Shown piece by piece: positions 1 to 12,123 of a stretch of 64,000 nucleotides of DNA. Both the position numbers and the translations under genes were made by a program. Positions within the stretch are counted from its first letter, which is position 1. Every line of letters begins with the position of its first letter. The stretch covers positions 930,001 through 994,000 of the forward strand of contig JACCLO010000012.1 of the NCBI GenBank assembly GCA_029448655.1. Direction: 5' to 3'. Source of the DNA: Wolfiporia cocos. Lineage: Eukaryota; Basidiomycota; Agaricomycetes; Polyporales; Phaeolaceae. The notes below the pieces were generated by a model. It had not been told where the DNA came from, ran no database searches, and saw nothing but the letters and a program-made list of their open reading frames with translations.

Positions 1-748
1 CAGCGAGGTAGTAGCCGCGGCGCACGACGCCGCCCGCAGCGAATGTCGACGACGGTGCGTGCCAGAGGAGCGCGTACCTGCGAATAGCTGTCAGTAACCC
101 CGGGCCGCTCATCATCAAGAGGTGAACTGACCAGATGTAGATGAGCGCAGTGCAGCCGAAGACGTAGTAGCCCCACTTGTACGTGCTGTGCACGAGGGCA
201 CCGACGAGGCCGCACACGACGACGACGATCGCCATGAAGAGGGTGGTCATGATGTCGGACAAGGGAAGACCCGTCGCGAGCAGAAGCTCGAGGAGCAGGA
301 GAGGGAAGTTGATGAACCACTGGATGTATCGGACATACTACACGCGCGGATGGCAATGTAAGTTTCGTGAAGACGTGCTAGATAGGAGTTAACATACCCA
401 GATCTGACGGGTCGGGTCACCGCCATGACCACGGAACTCGACGGCGATGGGTGTGGCACCGAGGTCGGAGGCCAGCGAGAAGTAAGTGATACTAGACACG
501 GCGAGCACAACGACGGCAATCTGGTGGAACAAGCGAGTACCACGGGGTCTCTACAGAATAGCACACCAAGATCAGTCAGTGCTTTGGTGCCAAGTAGTGA
601 GGCTACGAACCAGGAATGTGACAACCACGGCAACGAGCAGGCTGAGCGACATCAGGGAGAAAGCCGCCCACAGCCAGTCTGAACCTTGCTTGGTGAGGTT
701 TTCATTGGCGTTCGGGGGGTTGATGTTTACCGCCTGGTTCCCTGCCAT
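1..748 (-). CDS. Opsin-like / Hsp30-type seven-helix membrane protein, 5' part
   Basis: Fungal opsin-related (Hsp30/YRO2/MRH1-like) integral membrane protein; the 3' end runs off the left edge. My model is ATG at 748-746 and exons 748-611, 550-398, 337-132 and 77-1, with introns of 60, 60 and 54 bp that all start GT and end AG. The N-terminus reads MAGNQAVNINPP followed by a first helix; exon 2 carries helix B. Exon 3 starts YVRYIQWFINFPLLLLELLL, the typical third helix of this family, followed by a helix ending TYKWGYYVFG; exon 4 reads IWYALLWHAP and RRGYY. The retinal lysine would be in the last helix, outside the window, so I cannot tell a photoreceptor from a lysine-less Hsp30-type protein. 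Related proteins sit in the plasma membrane and several are stress induced. The family call is confident. Confidence 0.85.
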
Positions 749-1649
749 CGCTCGAAGATGCCTTGGGGAGTGTAGGGGAGCGGGAGATGAGGGGGCGGGG
801 TGGGTGGATGAGTAATCTGCTTCGCAAGATATCGAAGTGATGCTTAGCAGCGCAGGGCGGCTGGCTTTTATACGGGACGAGGGTAGTCGTCGAGCACCTG
901 CTAGAAATTCCCCGGACCCATCCGGTGCGAAGTCTTAGAGTTTGCCTGGATTCATGGGCGAGAATGCACTGTGTATGTGTCAGAGGATGAGATCACACGC
1001 ATCGAGGTTCGATGGAACCTTCTGGATGTATAGGAAGTGCAGTACCCAGATTCTTCAATGGTTCTTGGCATGTAAAACCTCCACGCATGCGCTAGGGTGT
1101 ATATGTGTGAACATGGCATGTCTCCGAGAAGTACCTAGAGCGTAGTCAGAGGTGTGAACGTAGGAAGACATGGATATCGACATACCTTGTGCGTACTTCT
1201 GAGAACTCCGACATCAAACCTCTCGGCCGAGATGATCACAGTTTTGTCAAAGCAGCCGCGTTCTAGTGTCATCGCACGAAGCGCTCAGGAAAGGAGGAGT
1301 CAGACGACGCAAACATTCGAGGCTATAGCCGGACAAGGCGCGATCACGGGCGGCTCGATCGCTCTGGACGTCGGAACCTACAATATCGTGATGGGGCAAT
1401 ATAGCTGCTGCTACAGATTATAAATCCTCTGGTCCATGACAAAATCGAAGTAGAAATTGCACATCGTCTATTTGTTTGAGAAGTTGAACGGCGACTGCAG
1501 CGTCCATAGCAAGCCATTTGATATGTTAAATTACGATTTGCTAGAACGCACCTCGCCCGAGTCGATCGCACCCGGGGAGAGACATAATGCGAGGAAGGCG
1601 AGATTCGGACAGCACGGGGTAATGACGTCGTTGCGTTTACGCGGTGGCG
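749..1649. other. Intergenic, promoter side of the opsin-like gene
   Basis: No convincing coding sequence. Short open frames here have no conserved motif and no coherent splice partners. The stretch next to 748 should hold the opsin-like promoter; I see no clear TATA box. Confidence 0.5.
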
Positions 1650-2864
1650 TTACGTGGGCGCATTTGACGGCGCCTCTGGAGGACCCGCGCTGCCCGAGTC
1701 CGCACGACGCTGCACGTCTCCGGCCGACGACGCCGCACTTTGACTCCAGCCCGTCTGGCTCGTCTCCTCTACCGTGACCTCCGTGGGTCCGCCACTGCTG
1801 TCAATCTCCTGCACGCCAATGTCTCCGAGCTCTCCATCAGTCTCCGGGTTCCAGTTTGCCAACGTCAGTGAGAGCCGTGACGGCCGGCGCTCGCTCCGCG
1901 CCCTCTGCGCTGGGGAACGTCGCTCATCGTACCCGTCCTCCGAACCTCCATAGCGTGGCCACGACAGCCGTGCCTGCTGACTTTGGTACTGTTGCTGGTA
2001 CTGTTGCTGCTGCAATTCATGGTGGTACTGCTGCAGCTGGGACGGATAGGCAGGCACCAGCCCTGGCGTGGACGCACGCGAAGATGACGCGATGCTCGGT
2101 CCAGGCGTGATAGCGGTCCGCGCGCCGGGAAGCGGGGTGATGCTCGTGCGGAACGACGCGGACGGCGGCGGGCTATAGCTCGTCAGCACCGAGGGCGAAT
2201 GCGAACGCGAGGGGTCAGGTGTATGCGGCACGTTGACAGTGGTACCTGCGGGCAAAGGTCGACCTACCACGCCGTATTGGTACGGTTGCGGGGCAGGCGT
2301 AGGGACGGGCGGGGAGGCTGCCTGATGTTGACCGGCAGGCCGCTCGGCATGTTTGTAGTCGTGCATCGGAGAGGAGGGCATGCGCTCTGCGGTTTCGCGT
2401 CTGCGAAAGATGGTATGTCGCCAATGCCTGGAAATTTAATTCAGCATCTTCTCTTGCATGTACACTGTGATAGCGCCATACCATACAGCCCATATCGCCA
2501 CGACCATGATTATGAGCCCGAAGAAGCCACCAAGAAGCCCGCCTAGCAAGGGTCCGAGATCGCTCTTCAAGCTTCCCTGAGAGCCCTGGCTCGTCTGTGA
2601 CGCTGCTGCTGCCAATGCCATCGACGCTGGCTGTACGGCCGCGCTCAAGGTCAGGGACGATTGTCCGTTGTCCGTTGCAGCCCCCCGGCGTGCCACACCA
2701 GGCAACGATGAGCAGAATGAAGACGTGGGAGATACGGTAGCCGCCGACAGATCCCCGTTTGGGACGCCAAGGCGGGTGGACAGCAACGCAGAGTGGCTAT
2801 CACTGAACTTGCAAGTGGTGAAGGTAAGCGAAATATTGAACAAGGTGGGAGATGTCGTAGCCAT
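1650..2864 (-). CDS. Single-pass membrane protein with Gln/Ser/Pro-rich cytoplasmic tail
   Basis: Two exons, 2864-2482 and 2427-1650, joined by a 54-bp intron (GTATGG to TTTCCAG), give about 386 residues. The start was taken at MATTSPTLFN; the same frame stays open a little upstream without an ATG, so a short upstream exon is possible. The first half has few cysteines and a Ser/Ala-rich stretch, then one membrane helix (GLLGGFFGLIIMVVAIWAVW) followed by a basic stop-transfer segment (HTIFRRRETAER). The tail has a Gln/Tyr-rich run and many Ser-Pro sites. This layout (extracellular Ser-rich part, one helix, long disordered tail) is common among uncharacterised Agaricomycete surface proteins. 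The splice restores the basic juxtamembrane segment, which supports the model. Function unknown. Confidence 0.65.
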
Positions 2865-3390
2865 GGGTGTTGTCTTGACCACGACATGAGTCTGCGCAAT
2901 ATCTGCAACGATGCCTAAAACGACGCATACGTCAGAACCCGGTCATTTGGTGGTGCGCGCAGAATTTGTATCGTATAGGGTTTACTGATAAGCATTGACG
3001 GTGCTCTAAAAGCAAAAGGTCCGCATATGCGCCGAGGATGCCACTACATGCATCGTCCCGGCATGACCGGACAACGTGTGTCCGAATATTGTGGACATGA
3101 TGATATCGTGCAATATCAGAGACTCCGCCAGCCGCTATATGCAGCCTTGTCCGCGCGTAGAAGTCGTTGCGACTTGCCTGGCTTGGGGGAGACGTAGGAA
3201 GGATTGTGAATACTGACCGATGATATCCCTTGTACTTGACTTTGTCGCTTCTCCGCCTCTAGCGCTGATAGGCATGGCGTACTCATCCTTAGAAGCTGGC
3301 TGAGTTTTGACATCATGTACCGCGCCACTTTTATTAGCATCTACTACAGAACGCAAGCGAGAATCAGCATCAGTAGCAATGCCCGTCAAG
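2865..3390. other. Intergenic
   Basis: I see no supported gene. Small overlapping minus-strand frames at 3116-3389 lack motifs. Confidence 0.4.
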
Positions 3391-4137
3391 TCACCGATGC
3401 CAAAGCGCTAGAACAACGTGCCCTTCGCAACCTTGACGCAGGTCGCGGAACATGTACGCTTGAGCACAAGACGCTTTCGGCTCCCTGAGAGTCTCCCGAA
3501 TAGCGAGGAGGGTGACTGTATAGTGCCTAACGGCAGGACGAAGCTTAAGAGGATATGGTTGCTCGCCGTATCCATGATCGACAGAAGGTATTTCGCGTGG
3601 TGCACTCTCGGTGCAACGACCGAGACTTTGAAAGTAGAGCAAAAAGAACTCACCTGGATTATCTGTGTTACTCTGTATTTGACGAAAAGTCTCAACTTCG
3701 AAAGCAACGGTAGCCGCTCCGGTACCGGCGGCGTCTAGCTGAGGAAGGCGAGTCTCTGCGTGCTCGCTGCTGACGTTGTTCGCTGCATTCTGAGTATCCG
3801 CTGGCGCCGGTGCGCATGCCATCCACGGGAGACGGACGAAGGTAGAAAGTGGGGGTGCGACTGCGCTGCCAGCTTGGAAGGTAACGGCGGTGGCGAGTGT
3901 GAGAGATCTCCTCGCGGCGGCTGCAGAAGAGCTTAATGCTTTATGAAATCTCGAGCCCGCCGCTATCGTGCCTCGTGTCCTGCGATACTGAGGTTTGGTC
4001 GGTACATATTCAAGCCTAGGAAAGGAGATAAGGGCGCCGGCATCGTTTCCTGAAGGACCTGTCCAAGATGAAACGCGTGGGTAGGCGTGGGTGAGGAATC
4101 CGAAGCGGTCTCCGAACTTCAGCCACACTATAAGCAC
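3391..4137 (-). CDS. Doubtful open reading frame, 248 codons
   Basis: An uninterrupted minus-strand frame ends 79 bp from the divergent Hot13-type gene. The middle (about residues 105-165) has composition like a real protein. Near residue 162 the DNA reads as a plausible GTGAGT donor, so the end may be an unspliced intron. I recognise no domain. It could be a real intron-containing gene with wrong ends or a chance frame in GC-rich DNA. Confidence 0.3.
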   Translation of the reverse strand: MLIVWLKFGDRFGFLTHAYPRVSSWTGPSGNDAGALISFPRLEYVPTKPQYRRTRGTIAAGSRFHKALSSSAAAARRSLTLATAVTFQAGSAVAPPLSTFVRLPWMACAPAPADTQNAANNVSSEHAETRLPQLDAAGTGAATVAFEVETFRQIQSNTDNPGEFFLLYFQSLGRCTESAPREIPSVDHGYGEQPYPLKLRPAVRHYTVTLLAIRETLREPKASCAQAYMFRDLRQGCEGHVVLALWHR

Positions 4138-4216
4138 CGTCTTCCTGTAATTTCATCGTCATCCTTTAATATTGCAGTGCTCGTCGCGGAAATTGTCTCA
4201 GTGAACGACAAGCACT

Positions 4217-4828
4217 ATGTGGTTAGTACTCCATTATTTCCGCAGGTCTGCTCCGGGCTTGCGCGACGCCACCGCGGTTGATGGCGACCACGCCGAAAGA
4301 CCTGGAGCAGATCCTATCTGACGAGCATCATGCCGACCTCGAGTTCTGATGCAGTAAACACATCTTGAACGCGCAGGTTGCCATCCGTGCGCCATGCTGC
4401 AAGCAGTGGTTCGACTGCGCCGAGTGTCATGCAGAGACGCAAGACCATCGGCTGAGGAAGACCACGGAGATGATCTTCATGTGCAAGAAGTGCAAGAAGG
4501 CGTTTCGCAAAGACATGTCCAACTATGAGGAGAGCGATGAATACTGCCCTCACTGTGACAATCACTATGTAAGTGCTTCCTAATGGCACAACTCCGTCTA
4601 CGCCTAACGTAGCGCATACAGGTCATCGAGGCGAAAACGCCACAGCCTGTTCTCGGAGTAGAAGGTGACGATCCCCGGATTGATGCGCGGTGAGCAACGC
4701 TTATCAGACTGCACTGGGGGCGCCGAGTCATAACCTGCGGTTTGTCCAGCATGCTCAAGGACGAGAGAGTTCAGCAAGTGCCATCACGGTCATTCGTTGC
4801 GCAGGACTTTTCAGATCGTATTGGATGA
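4217..4828 (+). CDS. CHY-type zinc-finger protein, Hot13-like
   Basis: Four exons: 4217-4221 (only ATGTG), 4355-4568, 4622-4689 and 4750-4828, all with GT/AG borders, giving 121 residues. The tiny first exon supplies Met-Cys so the protein starts MCKHILNAQVAIRAPCC, the usual start of this family; without it the frame hits a TGA just upstream of 4351. Paired cysteines follow (CCKQWFDCAECH, CKKCKKAF, CPHCDNHY), then VIEAKTP and a C-terminal MLKDERV segment. In yeast Hot13 is a mitochondrial intermembrane-space zinc protein that helps the Mia40-dependent assembly of small Tim proteins. Family membership is strong; the precise role is inferred. The intron-in-first-codons structure is easy for gene finders to miss. 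Confidence 0.88.
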
Positions 4829-7520
4829 TAGGGCGCTGCTCCGTCGTAATTCTTCCTCTACATAGCTGCTGGCGGACAAGTGTTGACGTAACGCTGGGAT
4901 TGAGCTTGACATTGCCAGAATTAATGATATCTGCACCGGAGGTGTCCACTATCTTGGTCTAGTGGGGTGTGCATACCGCAAATTACTTGCGGGTAGGGTG
5001 CGGAAGTATGATAATTTCACCGAGTCTACAAATGCCCCAGAAGATGAGGCACACTAACACAGCCGAGTCAAATGTGAAAATGTCCAAAGCAAGGCGCGGC
5101 GCGGGCACATGTTCGCGGGAAGCCGCTGTGGTCGCTTCGACCATTCGGGGACGGACGCGAAGCATGAGTCGTCCGAGCTGTCAATAGTAGGATGAGACCC
5201 TGAAAGGTATTTGACTGTCCTAGAGGTGGCCTGTCGTGCACGCCTCATTTTCTGATTATCCGGGGCTACTACAGTATATCATTGACGTTAACGGGGTCAA
5301 GCTGCAAAGAGCCGTAGTACACACACAGCATTACAGAATATAGTCAAGATACGCGGTTGCTCTTTCATCTCCGTCAGCGCCAATGGCTCGGAGAACTCTC
5401 CATGGAAGTAGTCCTTCCCTCAGTCAAGCACGGTGCATTCTTGCTGTCGCCACGCATATTTATAACGAACTGGTTCCCCAGTCCACTCCCCCTCCTCCTT
5501 GTATCGGGCACGTTGATAGAATTTAGCGCATCATTTGCAAGGGAGAGGGGGCGCGTCGCGGACATGATTATCTCAACGAACCCCTGAGATAGAAGCCATA
5601 CATAGCAGTAGCAGCGGCGGGGACAGCTGCGCACGAAATCATAGTACGTGTGGAATGACTTCCGGTACTAGAATCGAGGGATCAATCGGTACAAACTGCC
5701 GATGAGCCTCAACACTCGGTCCGGCCTATATACTTATGGACTACCTAGCGACCCGCCAGCTTGCCCATCAACGCGCCACCCGTCCGCCATCGACGCGCTA
5801 TCCTGCGCCCTAGCAACGCCGCAGACCACAAATTGCAACACAGAGCGCATCTTGGTCACCCTTGAGTGATTTCGGGGGTTTGCTTTCCATGTCTCTATCC
5901 CCATGTTGTAGGCATCCTGTTCAGACTAACGTCGTATTACTACTGCACCACTCTTCTCTTGAATGGTACCGTAGTTTGCAATCTTCTCATCAAGAACTCA
6001 GGACTGCTGGTCCGAAAGACGAGAGATGCCCATGAGACCAAAGGATGCAGCTGAAGCAGAGTAAAGGGACACCTCGGTTTTATGTCGCCGACGGCTAACT
6101 AGCTCTTATATGCTTTCATGCCACGCATTCCGCCCGCCAGCGTAGCTCAGGTAGGAATCTGCTTTCAAATTACCAGTGTTGCAACGAATTTAGTATCTTT
6201 TGCTTGTTCTCAGCGATGGATAGGCATACAACCTCAAAGTTGGTGTTGAAGGTCGTAAGTTGAAACGTTCTCTGTGAGAGCGAGCTTTAGAGATTTCGTC
6301 GGCACAGATCAGTCACATATAAGATTTTGAGTTTTCTTAAGTGGGTCACGGTCGGCGGCTGCTGCAATCAACACGCCCTCCAGCCAGCATTAATACTGCT
6401 CTGCAAATAGTAGATTACCACGCGACAATCGTGCGGAAGAATCAGAAACAACTGTACATGAGAAAATATCATGCATCATCCTTGGGCTTCACTTCTGTCC
6501 TGATCATTGACAGGAAGTATCATGGTGCGCACCGTCGTGCTTCCCCAGCTCTAGTTCCCTACCTAGTCGTTTCTCCGCCAAGAGAACATGTAGCTGAGCA
6601 ATCTCAGGCTATGGCTGAACATCTGGGGAGCCAGGACAGTGGTGTTCTGAAAATCAGGATTTTGTAACTCCTCATAGAGTGATATAGGTTCGCCGTCAGC
6701 TATACCACAGTGCGGACATACACTGCCCCCGATCGCTTGCATGTGAGAATCCGATGGCTCTTAGGACCAGCTAGTATAGCAGATGAGCCCAATTTCCCAG
6801 AGGGAACATATCCTCGGAAGCGACAAAGATGATACATTGCATAGGTCATTTGTCCATACTTTAGCGCATGTGTGCAAGGCAGAGATTGCGGCAAACGTAT
6901 GATCAGCCTGCTCAAATCCTGGACATGGTGCGATTAGCGCTACAACTATAAGGTCATCACCACATAATGATATCCGCTCACTGGGACTATTTCTAATCAG
7001 TTGCTCACCTTCTCTCGCGCCCATTGAGTGAACCCCCCTCTCGTTCGTAAATGTACAAGGAAATCGAGCTCGTTTCTCTCCGGAATCATGCCTATTCACT
7101 TGTCCATCAACGATCAGAGCTGTACCGAGATGCCCATGACTGCTCGCAGCGTCTACAGATGGGAAAGGTCAGCCATGACCATGAGACGCGTCCTGCTTCT
7201 GAAACGCGATAACATCCAGTGGTGTGGAAGATCCATACCAGAATGTGATGTTGACCTAGTGGAATGTCAAGATGGTGAGTCGGTATATCGGCTTCGCGAA
7301 GGATTAGCATAACAACGTGGCGCTGTTAGTGCCCGAATCATTGCTCATGCAGGTCCGCCATGGCCATGTTACAGGGCATTGGTGTCCCTGATGTGGAACA
7401 ATAATTAATAGTGCATATCTGTCAAGATCGTACATGCGAAGGTTGATTCGCGGGTCGTAAGCTTCCAACTATGACTCATCGCCCGAGCGACCCGGGCGCA
7501 TCCAGCCTCAATTCGGCACA
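4829..7520. other. 2.7-kb stretch without a supported gene
   Basis: Only short frames on both strands, none with a motif or joinable exons. The minus strand around 6761-7310 looks slightly protein-like in composition and could be remnants of a gene, but I cannot assign it. Confidence 0.4.
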
Positions 7521-9716
7521 TCACGCATAATGCCGCGTTACGCCATAGCGCGTGATACCCTGATAGCTATCCATCTGCATCAATTCTGCCGCGGCGCCAA
7601 ATCAGCACCCACGGTCAAGCAGGAGGGGCACGCGGGGCACTCACCGATGGGCGAGCGGAAGTTGTGCACAAACGGATGGACGTTCGCGGATAGGTTATGG
7701 CGCGCGAGGTTCCCCTCGGTGAGCCCGACGACGATGACGCCGCCCTCAACCGTCGCGCCCGAGTCGAGCCGGCGGTTGGGCGCGAACGTCCGGAGGGCGG
7801 GCATCGCGCGCTCCGGGTCAAGTGTACTTGGCTTGCCGATGCCGCTCTCGTCTGACACGGCCACTGTCATGTTCTCCGCAACGGACGAGTATGGCGGCGC
7901 GCTACCCTCGGGCGGCGGCGGCGCAGGCGCGAAGTACGAGTCGCGGTCGGACTGCATCGACTTGGTCAGGTCGAGCGTCTGCATCTGTTGCGGCTGCTTG
8001 AATGTTGAATCGTGCGCTTGAATCTCCGTGGTGACGGATCGCGGGAAGAAAATCTGCGCATGGTTCAGGATACGCGCGGGCCTGAAACAATGGTCGTAAC
8101 ACGCACCAGCAGGGTTAGACCCGACGAAAACATACATCCGACAGCCGCTACAAAGGCGAGGAACTCGGAGGCGAAGCTGCATCCATTAGTCGTGTGTGTT
8201 TCCGGTACGAAATGCATGACCTACATGTTGGAGTTGACGATGTACCGGGACGTGAGGCCATCCGCACCCAGGATTAACAGTGGCGCGCAGAAGAGGAATC
8301 GGAATACAATACGAGCGCACTGGCGGAAATCGTTAGTGCAGAATCGGCCGAGTCTGACTGGTCTGCGTACATTCATCTCATGAAAGGTTGTAAGTCGAAC
8401 AATAGTGTTCATATCTACTGCTTCTGCTTTCTGCGACGATATCAGGATGAGCCAGTGCTCTCTTGTATCATGGAGATACGTAAACCCACCAGGTTTCTTA
8501 AGAAGCCGGGGAACATAAATCTAGCATTTCTCGTAAGCGCTGGCTGTGCAATGCAAATGGTAAACGCCATCGCTCACAAGACTGGTAAGAACCAAAATGT
8601 TAGGGAAAGACTGCCGAGGCTTCCGGCAAGGAATGTAACCGCCTGGCACTGTAACCAATGGAATAATCAGCATATTTCAATTGATTGCATTACTCGGGAA
8701 GATATAACCTTGTCAGGGTTCCCTCGCGTGACGATGGTGAGTACGGGCATATAGATGATGGCGAGCACTGAGCCGACAACCCAAGTCCTGAAATACAGGC
8801 TGCGGAACCAATCCTGCTGTGAAGACCCCGCGTTGATGAGGAAGAGCCAGAAACACAGCTCTGTATATCCCGTCAGTACGTTAACCATATACGCTGGATT
8901 GTTGTTACCTTCGAGGTGCGTGACCCTTTAACTGATGTGAGATCAGAGAACTGGAACAGGAAGTGCGGCCAACTTACATCTCGAGGCTCCAGACAATCGA
9001 AAACACCAAGTTGAGAGGGAATATGAACCGCTTGTAGTGTTCTGGCCAGAGAGCATATGGCGTTGGGATCACTGTAACAGCGTCAGGCCAAATCAACGCT
9101 GCGATGAAATGCGACCATACCGCCATATCCGGGGAGATCGATATACCCCACTTTGTACATAATCACGCAAAACCCGACAGAGTACACTATGATCAGTGGC
9201 ACATCCAATAAATAGGTATACTGTGGACATGATAAATGCGACCTGGTCAGCAACACAATAACTGTTCAGCGTACTGTCATGACACGCTTGAATGCGCCAG
9301 AGTAGGGCCCGTGATTCCACCTGATCGACCAATGATAAGCACAACCGCATAGCACTACGTTAAGCTAGAGATCCTTTGACCTACCTCAGGCACTTAAACC
9401 TGTCGAATCTCCATAGGTGGTATACAAGAAATGCGCCTAGCTATAAACCCATTCTCAAAACCCGGAAGACCGCGGAATATTCCCATGCTCACTAGCACCG
9501 AGAGGACGGCCCAAGTCAAGAACGTAGCCGGCGAAGAGCACATAGATTAGAATACTACAGGGAAAGTAACGGTCATGCACAAGGACGGTGGGGGGAGAGA
9601 CGAAAGGTAGCCGTGAAGTGATGGCGCGAATTCCGTCGTAAATATGAGGCGTCCCTGTGGACCTTACGCGCACATGCTGATGCTGCCATCACAAGAATGC
9701 CATCAGCCCTAGGCAT
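7521..9716 (-). CDS. Multi-pass membrane protein of an uncharacterised basidiomycete family
   Basis: A gene with at least nine short introns. I can read, in order: a helix FPCSILIYVLFAGYVLDLGR; YLLDVPLIIVYSVGFCVIMY; PYALWPEHYKRFIFPLNLVF; HLEELCFWLFLINAG; WFRSLYFRTWVVGSVLAIIY; then FPGFLRNL, RLTTFHEMN, RIVFRFLFCAPLLILGADG, FASEFLAFVAAVGCMFSSG, IFFPRSVTTEIQ, a Pro-rich cytoplasmic tail, and a last exon starting SPIELMQMDSY that stops at 7523-7521. Splices restore reading frame at each join, for example donor GTGAGT after FRSPI and acceptor GCGGCAG. About seven membrane segments. I know this protein type from many Agaricomycetes as a transmembrane protein of unknown function. The start is not settled: the most upstream ATG is at 9716, and the frame of the first helix opens without an ATG near 9673. 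Confidence 0.8.
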
Positions 9717-10400
9717 CATCAGGCAAAACCAATCCCAGACCGGATGAAACATGCATTTGATTGGCCCAGATCCATAGGAGATTGATGGACGCTACAGTCC
9801 CACATGGGAGGTCCAACGACGATTCTTGTAACAGACAAATTGCACGGTCCGCGCACCCATGTCAACACTTGGTTTGATGGATACGGCTCAATGCACGTTA
9901 GCATGAGTCTCGTGAGCACCCGTATACTGCTCTCTGGGGGCAGTTGCTTCGAGGCGGCCGTTGAACACCAAACCGAGGCGATACTCTCCGGGCATTTTAC
10001 TGTGTCAGATCCGGCCTAAGGCAGTGATACTTCAGGTTAGTTCACTGATCAGCAACATCTACCCGAGACTACCGTTGCGGTCCGCACTGAGTTGAAACCA
10101 AACGTATGAACTGGTCCTAACCAAATGTATCCGAGGAACGAACGCCAGGTGGGCGTCAAATCCAAAGTCGCGGTACACAGTCCGTGCTCCGCCAGTCCAG
10201 TTGGTCACAATATTGGTGCAAAGAGTTGAGCATTAACTACATATGCATACTGCAGCCGTAGAGAAGATGCAATATTGAATCGAACTGGATTGGCAATAAA
10301 TCGATAAATCGATAACCGATCGCTCCGGCGCATCTCAGGCCTATCTATTGAACTAGTGATCGCCCGGAGCGCTGAAAACACCATCTTCACGCCGACGCCA
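9717..10400. promoter_or_regulatory. Divergent intergenic region
   Basis: Separates the membrane-protein gene (-) from the ankyrin gene (+), so it should carry both promoters. No coding sequence or clear TATA box seen. Confidence 0.4.
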
Positions 10401-11050
10401 ATGTCTGTCTCGACGCCCACCGCTGAGGATCTTGACGAGCTCTTCATCTCTTGCCGCTACGGCGACCTTGAAGACATCCAACAATTTGTCGACCGCTTCG
10501 GTGCTGATCATCTCAACGAGATACGCGATGACAACGGCAACACCGTGTTGCACATGGTCTGTGCGAACGGGCACACAGGTATGTTTCCGCACTCTGATTG
10601 CATTGACAAGCCGCGCATCCTGACGATCCAAGACGTGGTGTAGAAGTGCTCGAGTATCTCCTGCCTAAAGTCTCTCCATCGCTCCTGTCCGCCCAAAATG
10701 AAGCAAAATCTACGCCGCTGCACTGGGCGGCTGTGAACTCACATCTCTCCATTGCCCAGGCTCTTGTTCGCTATCGCTCTGGTCCTGGAATAACCTTGAT
10801 AGATATCAAAAACTTGGCGGGACGCTCACCTCTGGGAGAAGCCGAGAATGTTGGCTGGGAAGAGGGGGCGAAGTGGTTTGTTGAGGTGATGAACCTGGAT
10901 GATGGTGGGAAAGAAGAAGAGCTGCGCCCCGCCAACGGAACCGAAAACATAGAAGTAGAGATCCAGGATGCGGAGGGACAGGTCGCAAAGATGTCTATCG
11001 GATCCCGCAGCAAAGATCAGACGGTCAGCGGCGATGCATCTACAACATAG
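10401..11050 (+). CDS. Ankyrin-repeat protein, Yar1-like
   Basis: Two exons, 10401-10578 and 10644-11050, with a 65-bp intron (GTATGT to GTGTAG), give 194 residues. Start ATG at 10401 (MSVSTPTAEDLDEL). Two ankyrin repeats are visible: DDNGNTVLHMVCANGHTEVLEYLL with the splice inside the repeat, and STPLHWAAVNSHLSIAQALV, then GRSPLGEAE. A charged C-terminal tail follows. Size and arrangement match yeast Yar1, a 200-residue chaperone for ribosomal protein Rps3 needed for 40S assembly. The ankyrin call is firm; orthology to Yar1 is inference from length, repeat number and tail. Confidence 0.8.
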
Positions 11051-11486
11051 GTTTCCACAGGTGCGAACGTCAAACTCTGCTTCTCGATACTTCTGCCGCT
11101 GACACTGCGTGCCCTGCGATTAACAGAATACACGCCGCAGCTCTCCCAAGTCACTCAAAACACAAACAACCATGTACGACGCACGCCTGTCTCTGAGTCT
11201 GTGCTCATCGTGACGGTGGTTGTTGGCTTCGAGTTTGTACCCTCAAATTTAGCGAGCCTTGAAGCTTTTCGTAGAGCAACGGCACATGCATGCATACACC
11301 TCACCTGCTGTCGCCTCGAAATTCCCAATTAACCATTGTATCGGAATGATTGCTACCTCATGCCTCAGTCGAACGGGATCCTCAAAAGTTGTAGCAGTAA
11401 AGGAGTTTTACTTCTGAGCACCGAATAATGTCCTGAGCGATGCTAATCGGGTTCATATAGTCATGTGTATTGCGATTATTGCAAGG
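11051..11486. other. Intergenic, 3' of the ankyrin gene
   Basis: No gene seen. Confidence 0.4.
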
Positions 11487-11951
11487 TTAAAAAAGCTTCA
11501 TGAGATGATTTATTAGATGAACGCTCCACCCGTCGCTTAGCGCGGAGCGCCACTCAGACACGAAGCGAACGTCCTCACGACGTTCTCCTTGCTCGGTGTA
11601 ATGTGCCAGCGCTAGTGTCATCGACGTTGAACGTTGAAGGGAGATGGCATGTGTAAGCGTATTTGACTCAGATCCTGAACGAGTATGTGATGAGGAAACA
11701 TCGGTATCCGATAGGTCCCTCAAGACAAAGATGGCCTGTGAGTATAAAAGACGCACAAGCGGCTGGTGTTCGGGGTGTGCATCTGTCAGTATACGTAGTG
11801 TTCCGCTGTTCGGACCTGTACATGTCGCGACGATCTCCAGCATCATATATAGCAGCATAGAACAGTGGCAATGTACAGTAGTAGATACACCATAGACATG
11901 TCTAGTCGTCATTTCTTCGTACCCGAAGGTGGTCGTTAGATCATCAAGCAA
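11487..11951 (-). CDS. Open frame of 154 codons, unknown
   Basis: Uninterrupted minus-strand frame, no recognised motif, no membrane helix, no intron. Three overlapping frames on the other strands are also open, which lowers my trust. Confidence 0.2.
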   Translation of the reverse strand: MLDDLTTTFGYEEMTTRHVYGVSTTVHCHCSMLLYMMLEIVATCTGPNSGTLRILTDAHPEHQPLVRLLYSQAIFVLRDLSDTDVSSSHTRSGSESNTLTHAISLQRSTSMTLALAHYTEQGERREDVRFVSEWRSALSDGWSVHLINHLMKLF

Positions 11952-12123
11952 TCAGGTATATGTGTAATGCACAAGTAGCGGCTAGAGATCGATCAGTATA
12001 GAAGTCCAGGATTGGATCTTAAATATTTAAATGGTCATGCGTTATCGCAATACTACGTTCCAAAGAGGTAGGCGAGATCACCATTTGGCGTGGATTTGCA
12101 GCCTATGTCACTAATGCGCATCA

